From positions 682,001-746,000 of the forward strand of contig NZ_AP022570.1 of NCBI RefSeq assembly GCF_010728325.1: 64,000 bases of DNA. Direction: 5' to 3'. Source of the DNA: Mycolicibacterium poriferae. Its GTDB lineage: Bacteria; Actinomycetota; Actinomycetes; Mycobacteriales; Mycobacteriaceae. Of the stretch, positions 34,732-42,748 are shown piece by piece. A model generated the notes under the pieces. The model was given only the letters and a program-made list of their open reading frames with translations, was not told where the DNA came from and searched no databases. The number at the start of each line of letters is the position of its first letter. The stretch's first letter is position 1. The position numbers and the translations under genes were made by a program.

Positions 34732-35937
34732 GTGGAAGCGTCCACTGGGCGGTTGCGCTCCTACCGCGACTTCCTGGCCGCCGAACCGGTCCGCGTCTCG
34801 GCGGTGCTGCGGCTGCCGCTGATCGTGCTGATCGCGGTGCTGGTCTGGTTCTGGGAGGTCGACCACTGGCTGCCCCAGCTGTACGCGGTGATCCTCGGTG
34901 TCTACGCGGCGGTCGCGGTGGTGTGGCTGCTGGCGGTGCTGCGCGGCCCCGTCCCGAGGTGGGCGGCCTGGGCGTCGACGGCGGTCGACCTGCTGGTGAT
35001 CCTGCTGCTGTGCGTGGTGTCCGGTGGCGCGACCGCGGCGCTGCTGCCGGTGTTCTTCCTGCTGCCGATCTCGGTGGCGTTCCAGGACCGACCCGGTCTG
35101 ACCGCCGTCATCGGGTCCATCACCGCCGCCGGCTACCTGACCGTGTGGATCTTCTACTCCAAACGTGACGACACCATGGGGCTGCCCAACATGGTGTACA
35201 CCCACTTCGGCTTCATCGTGTGGATGGCGGTGGCCACCACGGCACTGAGCTTCGTGCTGGCCCGGCGGGCGGCCCGGCTGACCGCGCTGCAGGAGGTGCG
35301 CACCCAGCTGGTGTCGGAGGCGATGCAGTCCGACGAACGGCACAACCGCGAGGTCGCCGAACACCTGCACGACGGTCCGCTGCAGACCCTGCTGGCCGCG
35401 CGTCTCGAGCTCGACGAAGCCCGTGACCGGATCTCCGACCCGGCGCTGGACCACGTCTACGCGGCGCTGCAGGACACCGCGGCGGGGCTGCGGGCCACCG
35501 TCACCGAACTGCACCCGCAGGTCCTGGCGCAGCTCGGATTGACCGCGGCGGTCCGCGAGCTGCTGCGGCAATACCAGTCGCGGCACGACATCGACGTCAT
35601 CGCCGAGCTCGATGAGGTCGGCAAGCCGCAGTCGCAGTCGCTGCTCTACCGGGCCGCGCGCGAGCTGTTGACCAACGTGGCCAAGCACGCCGGTGCGGGC
35701 ACCGTCTGGGTGGACGTGCACCGCGATGGGGACCGCGTGGTGCTCCGCGTTCGCGACGACGGCAACGGCTTCGATCCGCACCAGGTCGGTAACTCGGTGG
35801 CCGCCGGCCACATCGGCCTCGGCTCGCTACTTGCCCGGTTCGACGCGATGGGAGGCGCCATGCGTATCGACTCTGCGCCCGGGTCGGGTACCCGGATCAC
35901 CGCGGTGTCGCCGCCGGAACCCCTCGTCGACGCTTGA
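34732..35937 (+). CDS. Sensor histidine kinase, NarX/DesK type
   Basis: A 401-residue membrane sensor kinase. The N-terminal half has about five to six transmembrane segments (LIVLIAVLVWFWEV, LLVILLLCVVSGG, GFIVWMAVATTALSFVLA) with very short loops, so it probably senses within the membrane. The HisKA_3 dimerisation box is EVAEHLHDGPLQTLLAARLE. The ATP-binding domain has an N-box RAARELLTNVAKHA and G-boxes VRDDGNGFDP and GHIGLGSLLARF. GTG 34732 is 1 bp after the response regulator stop, a one-operon pair. The stimulus is unknown. Confidence 0.92.
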   Translation: MEASTGRLRSYRDFLAAEPVRVSAVLRLPLIVLIAVLVWFWEVDHWLPQLYAVILGVYAAVAVVWLLAVLRGPVPRWAAWASTAVDLLVILLLCVVSGGATAALLPVFFLLPISVAFQDRPGLTAVIGSITAAGYLTVWIFYSKRDDTMGLPNMVYTHFGFIVWMAVATTALSFVLARRAARLTALQEVRTQLVSEAMQSDERHNREVAEHLHDGPLQTLLAARLELDEARDRISDPALDHVYAALQDTAAGLRATVTELHPQVLAQLGLTAAVRELLRQYQSRHDIDVIAELDEVGKPQSQSLLYRAARELLTNVAKHAGAGTVWVDVHRDGDRVVLRVRDDGNGFDPHQVGNSVAAGHIGLGSLLARFDAMGGAMRIDSAPGSGTRITAVSPPEPLVDA

Positions 35938-36241
35938 CGCTTGTCAACCGCCCTCGATCACTATGGCGGTGATCACACCCGCGTCCGTCCGCGTGCCGGC
36001 CGCGGTCGACCCCCGTTTCTGCGCCGCTGCCTCGTCCGATACCGGCGTTCCCACGTACTTGACCGGCCATCACGACCGGTGTCTCGGTCGCTGAACTGTG
36101 CCGATGGGGCCGAAACGGAATCGGCTCTCGACGTTTGCACCCGCTATGGTGTCTGATCACACATCGCGCCCCACGTTGACGCGGGCTCGCCACCCAGGGA
36201 ACCGAACAACCCCGAACAACACGGAAGAGATCAACGTCGCC
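35938..36241 (+). promoter_or_regulatory. pnt operon upstream region
   Basis: Just after the kinase gene an inverted repeat GATCAC-N7-GTGATC (35956-35974) may be a terminator or operator. Further on, a TATGGT -10 box (36145-36150) is the best pntAA promoter, giving a leader of about 85 nt. A weak GGAAGAGA site lies about 12 nt before the pntAA ATG. No gene is seen in this stretch. Confidence 0.45.
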
Positions 36242-37360
36242 ATGACAGAAGTCGAATCCGGCGCCCCGCGCCCCGACGCCACGACGGTGACCGTCGGCGT
36301 GCCCGCCGAGTCGGCCGCCGATGAGCGGCGCGTCGCGCTCGTTCCCAAAGCGGTCGCCGGGCTGACCAAGAGCGGAGTCAGCGTCGTCGTGCAATCCGGC
36401 GCCGGCGACGCGGCGCTGCTTCCCGACGACCTCTACACCGAAGCCGGCGCCACCATCGGTGACCCGTGGGCCGCCGACATCGTCGTCAAGGTCGCCCCGC
36501 CCAGCGCCGAGGAGATCGCCAAGCTGCGTTCTGGCCAGACCCTGATCGGATTCCTGGCGCCCCGCAACGCCGACAACCAGATCGGTGCGCTCAAGTCGGC
36601 CGGCGTGCAGGCCTTCGCCGTGGAAGCCATTCCCCGGATCTCCCGCGCGCAGGTGATGGACGCGCTGTCGTCGCAGGCCAACGTCGCCGGCTACAAATCG
36701 GTGCTGCTGGCCGCCTCGGAGTCGACCCGGTTCTTCCCGATGCTGACCACCGCGGCCGGCACCGTGAAGCCGGCGACGGTGCTGGTGCTCGGCGTCGGGG
36801 TGGCCGGCCTGCAGGCGCTGGCGACCGCCAAACGTCTCGGCGCCCGCACCACCGGCTACGACGTGCGCCCCGAGGTGGCCGATCAGGTCCGTTCGGTGGG
36901 CGCCCAATGGCTGGACCTCGGCATCGACGCAGCAGGCGAGGGCGGGTATGCCCGCGAACTCACCGAGGACGAGCGCGCGCAGCAGCAGAAGGAACTCGAG
37001 AAGGCCATCACCGGCTTCGACGTCGTCATCACCACCGCGCTGGTGCCGGGCCGGCCCGCGCCGAGGCTGGTGACCGCCGCGGCGGTGGAAGGGATGAAGT
37101 CCGGCTCCGTGGTCGTGGACCTGGCCGGTGAGACGGGCGGCAACTGCGAGCTCACCGAGCCCGGGCAGACCGTCGTCAAACACGGCGTCACCATCGCTTC
37201 GCCGTTGAACCTGCCGGCCACCATGCCCGAGCACGCCAGCGAGCTGTATTCGAAGAACATCACCGCACTGCTGGATCTGCTGATCACCGACGGCGCACTC
37301 GCGCCGGACTTCGACGACGAAGTGATCGCCGGCGCCTGCGTCACACGCGAGGGGAACTAG
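36242..37360 (+). CDS. pntAA: NAD(P) transhydrogenase subunit alpha, part 1
   Basis: The 372-residue NAD(H)-binding domain (dI) of proton-translocating transhydrogenase, which moves hydride between NAD(H) and NADP(H) using the proton gradient. Motifs seen are VTVGVPAESAADERRVALVP, the alanine-dehydrogenase/PNT N-terminal signature, the VLVLGVGVAGLQALATAKRL nucleotide fold and DLAGETGGNCELT. The enzyme is in the three-chain form: pntAB starts 2 bp downstream and pntB overlaps pntAB. ATG 36242 gives a standard N-terminus; the frame is open upstream but that part is not conserved. Confidence 0.95.
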   Translation: MTEVESGAPRPDATTVTVGVPAESAADERRVALVPKAVAGLTKSGVSVVVQSGAGDAALLPDDLYTEAGATIGDPWAADIVVKVAPPSAEEIAKLRSGQTLIGFLAPRNADNQIGALKSAGVQAFAVEAIPRISRAQVMDALSSQANVAGYKSVLLAASESTRFFPMLTTAAGTVKPATVLVLGVGVAGLQALATAKRLGARTTGYDVRPEVADQVRSVGAQWLDLGIDAAGEGGYARELTEDERAQQQKELEKAITGFDVVITTALVPGRPAPRLVTAAAVEGMKSGSVVVDLAGETGGNCELTEPGQTVVKHGVTIASPLNLPATMPEHASELYSKNITALLDLLITDGALAPDFDDEVIAGACVTREGN

Positions 37361-37362
37361 CC

Positions 37363-37686
37363 ATGTACGACCAGTTGTTGTTGAACATCGCGATCCTGGT
37401 GCTGGCCGGGTTCGTCGGGTTCGCTGTCATCTCCAAGGTGCCCAACACCTTGCACACCCCGCTGATGTCGGGCACCAACGCCATCCACGGCATCGTCGTG
37501 CTGGGTGCGCTGATCGTGCTGGGCAACCTGCCCGCCGACGCCGGCTGGGGGGTGCGCATCATCGCGTTCATCGCGTTGATCTTCGGCACGCTCAACGTGA
37601 TCGGCGGCTTCCTGGTCACCGACCGCATGCTCGGCATGTTCAAGGGCAAGAAACCTGCTCCGGCCAAGGACGGGGCAGCCCGGTGA
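37363..37686 (+). CDS. pntAB: NAD(P) transhydrogenase subunit alpha, part 2
   Basis: A 107-residue membrane subunit with three to four transmembrane helices (NIAILVLAGFVGFAVISKV, IHGIVVLGALIVLGNL, VRIIAFIALIFGTLNVIGGF). The VPNTLHTPLMSGTNAIHG motif is diagnostic of the PNT alpha-2 chain and contributes to the proton channel with PntB. The ATG follows GAGGGGAACTAG at the end of pntAA. The overlap of its stop with the pntB GTG (GTGA) indicates coupled translation. Confidence 0.95.
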   Translation: MYDQLLLNIAILVLAGFVGFAVISKVPNTLHTPLMSGTNAIHGIVVLGALIVLGNLPADAGWGVRIIAFIALIFGTLNVIGGFLVTDRMLGMFKGKKPAPAKDGAAR

Positions 37687-39122
37687 CCTACCTCGTCAAT
37701 GTCCTCTACATCGTCGCGTTCGCGCTGTTCATCCTCGGCCTGTCCGGGCTGACCGGCCCCAAGACTGCGGTGCGCGGCAACTGGATCGCCGCCACCGGTA
37801 TGGGCATCGCGGTGGTGGCCACGCTGATCGCGGTGCGCAACACGGCCGCGATCAACTGGATCCTGATCATCGCCGGTCTGGCAATCGGTGTGGTGCTCGG
37901 TGTGCCGCCGGCCAAGAAGACCAAGATGACGGCGATGCCGCAGCTCGTCGCGCTGTTCAATGGCGTCGGCGGCGGCACCGTGGCACTGATCGCCTGGGCG
38001 GAGTTCATCGAGACCGACGGCTTCTCCCACTTCCGGCCCGATCAGCAACCCACCGTCGCGCTGGTCGTCGGATCGCTGTTCGCCGCGATCGTCGGCTCGG
38101 TGTCGTTCTGGGGTTCGCTGGTGGCGTTCCTCAAGCTGCAGGAATCGATCCCGAAAAACGTCGAGAAGGGGCTGATCCGCTCCGCCAAGCTGTTCCAGGC
38201 CGCCAACATCGCGCTGCTGATCGTGGCGGTCGGGGTCGCGGTGTACATCGGACTCAACGCCGCCCCCGGCAACGAGACCAGCGGCTGGTGGATCGTGGCC
38301 GTCCTGGTCGCCGCCGGTGTGATGGGGCTGTTCGTGGTCTTCCCGATCGGTGGCGCCGACATGCCGGTGGTCATCAGCCTGCTCAACGCGCTGACGGGCC
38401 TGTCGGCCGCCGCGGCCGGCCTGGCGCTGAACAACACCGCGATGATCGTCGCCGGCATGATCGTCGGTGCGTCCGGCTCGATCCTGACCAACCTGATGGC
38501 CGTCGCCATGAACCGGTCCATCCCGGCCATCGTGTTCGGCTCGTTCGGCGGCGACTCCGCCGCAGCGGCCGGGCCCGGCGGCGAGCAGGGCACCGTCAAG
38601 GCCACCTCGGCCGCTGACGCCGCGATCCAGATGGCCTATGCCAACCAGGTCATCGTCGTGCCCGGCTACGGTCTGGCCGTCGCGCAGGCCCAGCACGCGG
38701 TCAAGGAGATGGGCGACATGCTGGAAAGCAAAGGCGTGGAGGTCAAGTACGCCATCCACCCGGTGGCCGGCCGGATGCCCGGACACATGAACGTGCTGCT
38801 CGCCGAGGCGGATGTCGAGTACGACGCGATGAAAGAGATGGACGACATCAACGGCGAGTTCAACCGCACCGACGTCACCCTCGTCATCGGCGCCAACGAC
38901 GTCACCAACCCCGCCGCGCGCAACGACCCGAGCTCACCGATCCACGGGATGCCGATCCTCAACGTCGACCAGTCCAAGTCGGTGATCGTGCTGAAGCGCT
39001 CGATGAGCTCCGGCTACGCCGGTATCGACAACCCGCTGTTCTTCGCCGGCCAGACCTCCATGCTGTTCGGCGATGCCAAGAAGTCGGTGACCGAGGTGAT
39101 CGAGGAGCTCAAGGCGCTCTAG
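37683..39122 (+). CDS. pntB: NAD(P) transhydrogenase subunit beta
   Basis: The 479-residue beta subunit: about eight N-terminal membrane helices (dII) and a C-terminal NADP(H)-binding domain (dIII). The dIII motifs are VIVVPGYGLAVAQAQHAV, AIHPVAGRMPGHMNVLLAEA, TLVIGANDVTNPAAR and VLKRSMSSGYAGIDNPLFF. The complex in the cytoplasmic membrane mainly supplies NADPH. The start is GTG 37683, overlapping pntAB by 4 bp. All conserved segments are present and the operon is intact. Confidence 0.96.
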   Translation: MTYLVNVLYIVAFALFILGLSGLTGPKTAVRGNWIAATGMGIAVVATLIAVRNTAAINWILIIAGLAIGVVLGVPPAKKTKMTAMPQLVALFNGVGGGTVALIAWAEFIETDGFSHFRPDQQPTVALVVGSLFAAIVGSVSFWGSLVAFLKLQESIPKNVEKGLIRSAKLFQAANIALLIVAVGVAVYIGLNAAPGNETSGWWIVAVLVAAGVMGLFVVFPIGGADMPVVISLLNALTGLSAAAAGLALNNTAMIVAGMIVGASGSILTNLMAVAMNRSIPAIVFGSFGGDSAAAAGPGGEQGTVKATSAADAAIQMAYANQVIVVPGYGLAVAQAQHAVKEMGDMLESKGVEVKYAIHPVAGRMPGHMNVLLAEADVEYDAMKEMDDINGEFNRTDVTLVIGANDVTNPAARNDPSSPIHGMPILNVDQSKSVIVLKRSMSSGYAGIDNPLFFAGQTSMLFGDAKKSVTEVIEELKAL

Positions 39123-39201
39123 CCGGGCAGGTCTCGAAACAGCACCGATCAGGCATCGAGATCTGCGCCCCAGGTGCGCGTCACGTGCTGCGCCACGCAC
39201 G

Positions 39202-39741
39202 ATGACCAACGTGAGCATGGTTGTGGAACGTGGGCTGGCGCGCTGTCCGCGATGTGTGTCGATGGCCGACTACGTCTTCATCGAGACGGTCACCGACGAC
39301 GCCTCGCCCGTGACGCGCTATGAGGTGCGGTGCCGCAAATGCGGGGAGTGCTATGGCGAAGACAGCCAGCCGCTGGCGTACCCACCGGTGTCCGTCGCGG
39401 TCGAACCGCCGATCGTCTGGCCGCGCGACCAGGAACCGGTTCCGCCGCGAGACTGGCGCCAGGAGCTCCGCGAGCACGTCGACCGGGCCGGTCGCGTCAC
39501 CACCCGCGTCGGCAAGGAGGCGGCGGACACCGCGGAACGGTGGGGCGGCCACGCCGCCGGGCGGGTGCGCACGTGGGCCGACACCGTCAAGCACACGCTG
39601 GAGACCTCGAAGCACACGCTGGAAGAGAAGGTCGCGGCGCGTCGGCGCGGCGAGCAGGAACCGGACGCGGCGGAAGGGGACCGGCCGATCACGGAAGGGG
39701 AGCGGGGCGACTACGGCCGAGCGCCGGGCAACCCCAGATGA
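39202..39741 (+). CDS. Zinc-ribbon-like hypothetical protein
   Basis: A 179-residue protein. The N-terminus has two CxxC pairs, ARCPRCVSM and EVRCRKCGECY, which should bind one zinc ion. The rest is charged and helical with a near-repeat (VKHTLETSKHTLEEKV) and an acidic, Gly-rich tail. It resembles mycobacterial conserved hypotheticals; the function is unknown. ATG 39202 is used, though GTG 39211 in the same frame is possible, and no strong ribosome site precedes either. It follows pntB by 79 bp. Confidence 0.65.
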   Translation: MTNVSMVVERGLARCPRCVSMADYVFIETVTDDASPVTRYEVRCRKCGECYGEDSQPLAYPPVSVAVEPPIVWPRDQEPVPPRDWRQELREHVDRAGRVTTRVGKEAADTAERWGGHAAGRVRTWADTVKHTLETSKHTLEEKVAARRRGEQEPDAAEGDRPITEGERGDYGRAPGNPR

Positions 39742-39813
39742 GCGCCCGCCGCTCATGGCCGAGCGCCGAGGCGCCCACGAAAAGCCCGCAGCCTCACAGG
39801 CTGCCGGTGACGA

Positions 39814-39924
39814 TCAGACCGGCGGGTAAGCCGGTGGCGGATAGACTCCGCGAAGAATCCAGGCGAACCAGTTGATGCCGTACTCCAACTCGTCGCTTGC
39901 GTCGTAATCCGGGTTCGGGTCCAC
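39814..39924 (-). CDS. Unannotated small protein, 36 residues
   Basis: A short frame from GTG 39924 to TGA 39814. The peptide starts DPNPDYDASDELEYGINWFA and ends WILRGVYPPPAYPPV: an acidic front, an aromatic core and a Pro/Tyr tail. That composition is very unlike the Arg/Ser/Thr-rich shadow frames of this genome; the overlapping frame on the same strand reads as shadow. AGAGGTGA lies 5-8 nt before the GTG. It is divergent from the TetR gene at 40047, so the two may share a regulatory region. No function is proposed. Confidence 0.5.
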   Translation of the reverse strand: MDPNPDYDASDELEYGINWFAWILRGVYPPPAYPPV

Positions 39925-40004
39925 GTCATCACCTCTCGCCTGCAGGGCTCTGGCCGAGTGTAGACCCGCCGCCCCCGCGACGGCACCGCATCCGCCTAGA
40001 CTGA

Positions 40005-40038
40005 ACCAACCAGTTAGTGGACCGCCCCTGCCTATAGT
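40005..40038 (+). promoter_or_regulatory. TetR gene promoter with operator-like repeat
   Basis: ACCAAC-CA-GTTAGT (40005-40018) is an inverted repeat with one mismatch, sitting at the -35 position of a TATAGT -10 box (40033-40038). The ATG follows 8 nt later with no Shine-Dalgarno. The half-site is shared with the operator at 22692-22709, suggesting autoregulation by the TetR protein and control of the aldehyde dehydrogenase run. Confidence 0.55.
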
Positions 40039-40046
40039 GAGTCGCC

Positions 40047-40703
40047 ATGTCTGAAACCGTCACGACGAACGGGATGTCCCGTCGCGAGGAGCTGCTGGCC
40101 GTGGCCACCAAGCTGTTCGCCGCGCGCGGCTACCACGGCACCCGGATGGATGACGTGGCCGACGCCGTCGGGCTGAACAAGGCCACGGTCTACCACTATT
40201 ACGCCAGCAAGTCGCTGATCCTCTACGACATCTACAAGGGCGCCGCCGACTTCACCGTCGACGCCCTGCACGACGATCCGTCGGCCTCGGCGCGGGAGAT
40301 GATCTACCACTTCGCCCGGCGCCTGCTGGTCGGCATCGCCGGCAACATCGAGCGGGCCGCCGTGTACTTCCAGGAGGGCCCCTACATCACCGAGTGGTTC
40401 ACCGAGGAGCAGGTGGCCTACATCCGGGAGAAGGAAACCCAGGTCTACGAGCACGTCCGCGACGTGATCGACCGCGGCATCGCCAGCGGTGAGCTGTATG
40501 ACTGCGACTCCCACGTTCTCGCTCTGGGCTACATCGGGATGACGCTGGGCTCCTACCGGTGGCTGCGGCCGCACGGGCGGCGCACCGCCCAGGAGATCGC
40601 CGTGGAGTTCAGCACCGCACTGCTGCGCGGCCTGATCCGCGACGACGCGGTGCGGCAGAGCTCACCGCTGGGTGTCACGGTCGAGGCCGACACGCTGACC
40701 TGA
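40047..40703 (+). CDS. TetR-family transcriptional regulator (Rv0158-like)
   Basis: A 218-residue TetR regulator with the helix-turn-helix LFAARGYHGTRMDDVADAVG and LNKATVYHYYASKSLILYDI and a ligand domain resembling TetR_C for lipid/acyl-CoA-responsive regulators (AAVYFQEGPYITEWFTEEQV). Its place after pntB matches Rv0158 in M. tuberculosis from memory. ATG 40047 lies 8 nt after a TATAGT box, a leaderless layout. The promoter carries an ACCAAC inverted repeat, so it probably represses itself. The ligand is unknown. Confidence 0.9.
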   Translation: MSETVTTNGMSRREELLAVATKLFAARGYHGTRMDDVADAVGLNKATVYHYYASKSLILYDIYKGAADFTVDALHDDPSASAREMIYHFARRLLVGIAGNIERAAVYFQEGPYITEWFTEEQVAYIREKETQVYEHVRDVIDRGIASGELYDCDSHVLALGYIGMTLGSYRWLRPHGRRTAQEIAVEFSTALLRGLIRDDAVRQSSPLGVTVEADTLT

Positions 40704-40723
40704 AACGCGGGTACCCGGATGCG

Positions 40724-41446
40724 GTGACGGTTCGCATCGGCACCTCCGGATGGTCGTACAACCACTGGGCGGGCGTGCTCTACGAGCAGGGGGTCCCAGC
40801 GGCGCGACGCCTGACCCGTTATGCCGCCGAGTTCGACACCGTGGAACTGAACGGCAGTTTCTACCGCTGGCCCCGCGACGAGGGCTTCGCGCGGTGGCGC
40901 GATCAGCTCCCGCCCGGGATCACGATGGCGGTCAAGGCGGCCCGCGGCCTGACCCATGCGCGCCGGCTGCGGTCGCCGGAGGAATGGATCGAACGGCTGC
41001 ACCACGGCTGGAGTGCCCTGCGTGACCGCGCCGGCCCGCTGTTGGTCCAGCTGCACCCGGCGCTGGAACGCGATGACGCCCGGCTCGACTACTTCCTCGG
41101 TGCGATGCCGGCGCAAATCCCCGTCGCCGTCGAGTTCCGCCACCCCTCCTGGGACGACGAACAGGTCTACCGCCTGCTGGAAAAGCACGGCGCCGCCTAC
41201 GTCGTGATGAGCGGGGCGAACCTGCCGTGCGTGCTGAGGGCCACCGCCGGATTCGTCTACGTGCGACTGCACGGCCCCGACCCGGACGCGCTGTACGGCG
41301 GCTCCTACAGCGGCGAGGACCTGCGGTGGTGGGCCGAGCGGATCCGGGAATGGCAGGCGCAGGACCGAGATGTGCTGGTGTACTTCAACAACGACCTCGG
41401 CGGCAACGCGGTCCGCAATGCACGGGAGCTGCGCGCGCAGCTGTGA
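40724..41446 (+). CDS. DUF72-family protein
   Basis: A 240-residue protein of the DUF72 (YecE-like) family, which folds as a TIM barrel. It opens VRIGTSGWSYNHWAGVLYEQ and includes VELNGSFYRWPRDEGFARWR, PVAVEFRHPSWDDEQVYRLL, GFVYVRLHGPD, YSGEDLRWWAERI and VLVYFNNDLGGNAVRNA, all conserved blocks. The biochemical role is not known to me. GTG 40724 gives the canonical N-terminus 20 bp after the TetR stop. Confidence 0.88.
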   Translation: MTVRIGTSGWSYNHWAGVLYEQGVPAARRLTRYAAEFDTVELNGSFYRWPRDEGFARWRDQLPPGITMAVKAARGLTHARRLRSPEEWIERLHHGWSALRDRAGPLLVQLHPALERDDARLDYFLGAMPAQIPVAVEFRHPSWDDEQVYRLLEKHGAAYVVMSGANLPCVLRATAGFVYVRLHGPDPDALYGGSYSGEDLRWWAERIREWQAQDRDVLVYFNNDLGGNAVRNARELRAQL

Positions 41447-41461
41447 CGATATGCTCGCCCG

Positions 41462-41902
41462 ATGCCGTTGGTGAGCAAGACCGTGGAGGTGGCTGCCTCC
41501 GCCGAGACGATCATGGGGATCGTCGCCGACTTCGAGGCCTACCCGCACTGGAACGAAGAGATCAAGGGGTGCTGGGTGTTGGCCCGGTACCACGACGGCC
41601 GGCCCAGCCAGCTGCGGCTGGACGTGGTGGTGCAGGGTCAGGCCGGCACGTTCATCACCGCGGTGTACTACCCGGGCGAGAACCAGATCTACACGATGCT
41701 GCAGCAGGGCGACTTCTTCTCCAAGCAGGAACAGAAGTTCTCGGTGGTGCCGATCGGCGCCACGTCGCTGCTGACCGTCGACCTCGACGTCGAGACCACC
41801 ATGCCGATTCCCAAGCAGATGGTGAAGAAGGCCGTCAACGACACCTTGGAGTATCTGGCGGACAACCTGAAGGCCCGCGCCGAGCAGCTCGCCGCCGGCT
41901 GA
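41462..41902 (+). CDS. SRPBCC-family protein (Rv0164-like)
   Basis: A 146-residue START-like (SRPBCC) protein, probably a lipid- or polyketide-binding carrier or cyclase relative in the cytosol. MPLVSKTVEVAASAETIMGI and VADFEAYPHWNEEIKG are the standard N-terminus with the conserved WN; VKKAVNDTLEYLADNLKARA is the C-terminal helix. It corresponds in place and size to M. tuberculosis Rv0164, which precedes mce1R (from memory). ATG 41462 follows a TATGCT box by 7 nt. It is convergent with mce1R. Confidence 0.9.
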   Translation: MPLVSKTVEVAASAETIMGIVADFEAYPHWNEEIKGCWVLARYHDGRPSQLRLDVVVQGQAGTFITAVYYPGENQIYTMLQQGDFFSKQEQKFSVVPIGATSLLTVDLDVETTMPIPKQMVKKAVNDTLEYLADNLKARAEQLAAG

Positions 41903-41914
41903 CCCCGGCCCGGG

Positions 41915-42601
41915 TCAGTCCCACAGCCCGATCTGGTCCAGATAGGCCAGCAGCCGGGCCAGGCCGTCGCTGAACTGACCCTCGGTCAGCGCGACGACCG
42001 TCGAGACGTCGCCGCGGCGCAGCGCCTCGATCAGCTGCTCGTGGCTGGCCACCGCGCCTGCCGCCCAGACCGGGTCGGTCGCGAACAGGCGCGGCGGCAG
42101 GTACCGCGAGGCGTGCAGCAGGAACCAGGCCAGCTTGATCCGCCCGCCCGCACGGTTGAACGTCCGGTGGAACGCGAACTCGCACTGTGCGACCTGGTCG
42201 GGGTCGCCGGTCGCCGCGGAGGCCGCCAGCTGGGCGTTCAGCTCGACCAACTCGTCGATCTGCGCTGCGGTGATGCGACGGGCCACCGTCGCGGCGAGTT
42301 CGCGCGCGATGGTGCTCTGCAGCCAGAAGATGTCCTCGATGTCGGCGCGGCTGAGCGGGACGACGCGGTGACCGCGATGGGGCTCCAACTCGACCATGCC
42401 CTCACCGCGCAGCGTGCGCAGCGCTTCCCGCACCGGTGTGATGCTGACGCCGAGCCGCGCCGCGGTCTCGTCGAGCCGGATGAAGCTGTCCGGTCGCAGC
42501 GCGCCGGTCATGATCTCGCCGCGCAGCCGCGCCGCCACCTCGTCGGAAAGCTGCTCGCGGCGCACCGCACCCGCCGAACGGGTGCGGACGGGGGCGTACA
42601 T
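41915..42601 (-). CDS. mce1R: GntR/FadR-family repressor Mce1R-like
   Basis: A 228-residue GntR-type regulator. The winged helix includes LSDEVAARLRGEIMTGALRP and AARLGVSITPVREALRTLRG. The C-terminal FCD domain has the metal-ligand-like residues in CEFAFHRTFNRAGG and VASHEQLIEALRRGD. In M. tuberculosis Mce1R (Rv0165c) represses the mce1 operon and responds to acyl-CoA; the position divergent from fadD5 is the same here. ATG 42601 is chosen. The protein is intact even though the operon it should control is not. Confidence 0.9.
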   Translation of the reverse strand: MYAPVRTRSAGAVRREQLSDEVAARLRGEIMTGALRPDSFIRLDETAARLGVSITPVREALRTLRGEGMVELEPHRGHRVVPLSRADIEDIFWLQSTIARELAATVARRITAAQIDELVELNAQLAASAATGDPDQVAQCEFAFHRTFNRAGGRIKLAWFLLHASRYLPPRLFATDPVWAAGAVASHEQLIEALRRGDVSTVVALTEGQFSDGLARLLAYLDQIGLWD

Positions 42602-42696
42602 CGGATGCAAGGCCTTTCGGGCAGATCTCGCCGGGGTGGCGATCGAGACTTGTCGCGAGCCCGCCGGGGCCATACTGTGACCGAGGCAACACCATG

Positions 42697-42706
42697 TTTG
42701 ATCAAA
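42697..42706. promoter_or_regulatory. Palindrome in the mce1R / fadD5 intergenic region
   Basis: TTTGATCAAA is a perfect 10-bp palindrome in an AT-rich patch midway between the divergent mce1R and fadD5 starts. It is a candidate Mce1R operator. A TACTGT box lies upstream at 42674-42679. The assignment rests on symmetry and place only. Confidence 0.4.
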
Positions 42707-42748
42707 TATCACCGCTCCGCAAGCCACGATCCCACGAAGCAGGACACG

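Noticed and set aside
35956..35974. GATCAC-N7-GTGATC as a second CRP site
   Set aside because: The half-sites are in the wrong order for CRP, which needs GTGA before TCAC, and the spacing is 7 instead of 6. It is more likely a hairpin or another operator.
39753..39986. 77-residue minus-strand frame starting MPSRGRRVYTRPEP
   Set aside because: It is Arg/Thr/Ser-rich shadow sequence. The overlapping 36-residue frame at 39814-39924 looks much more like protein.
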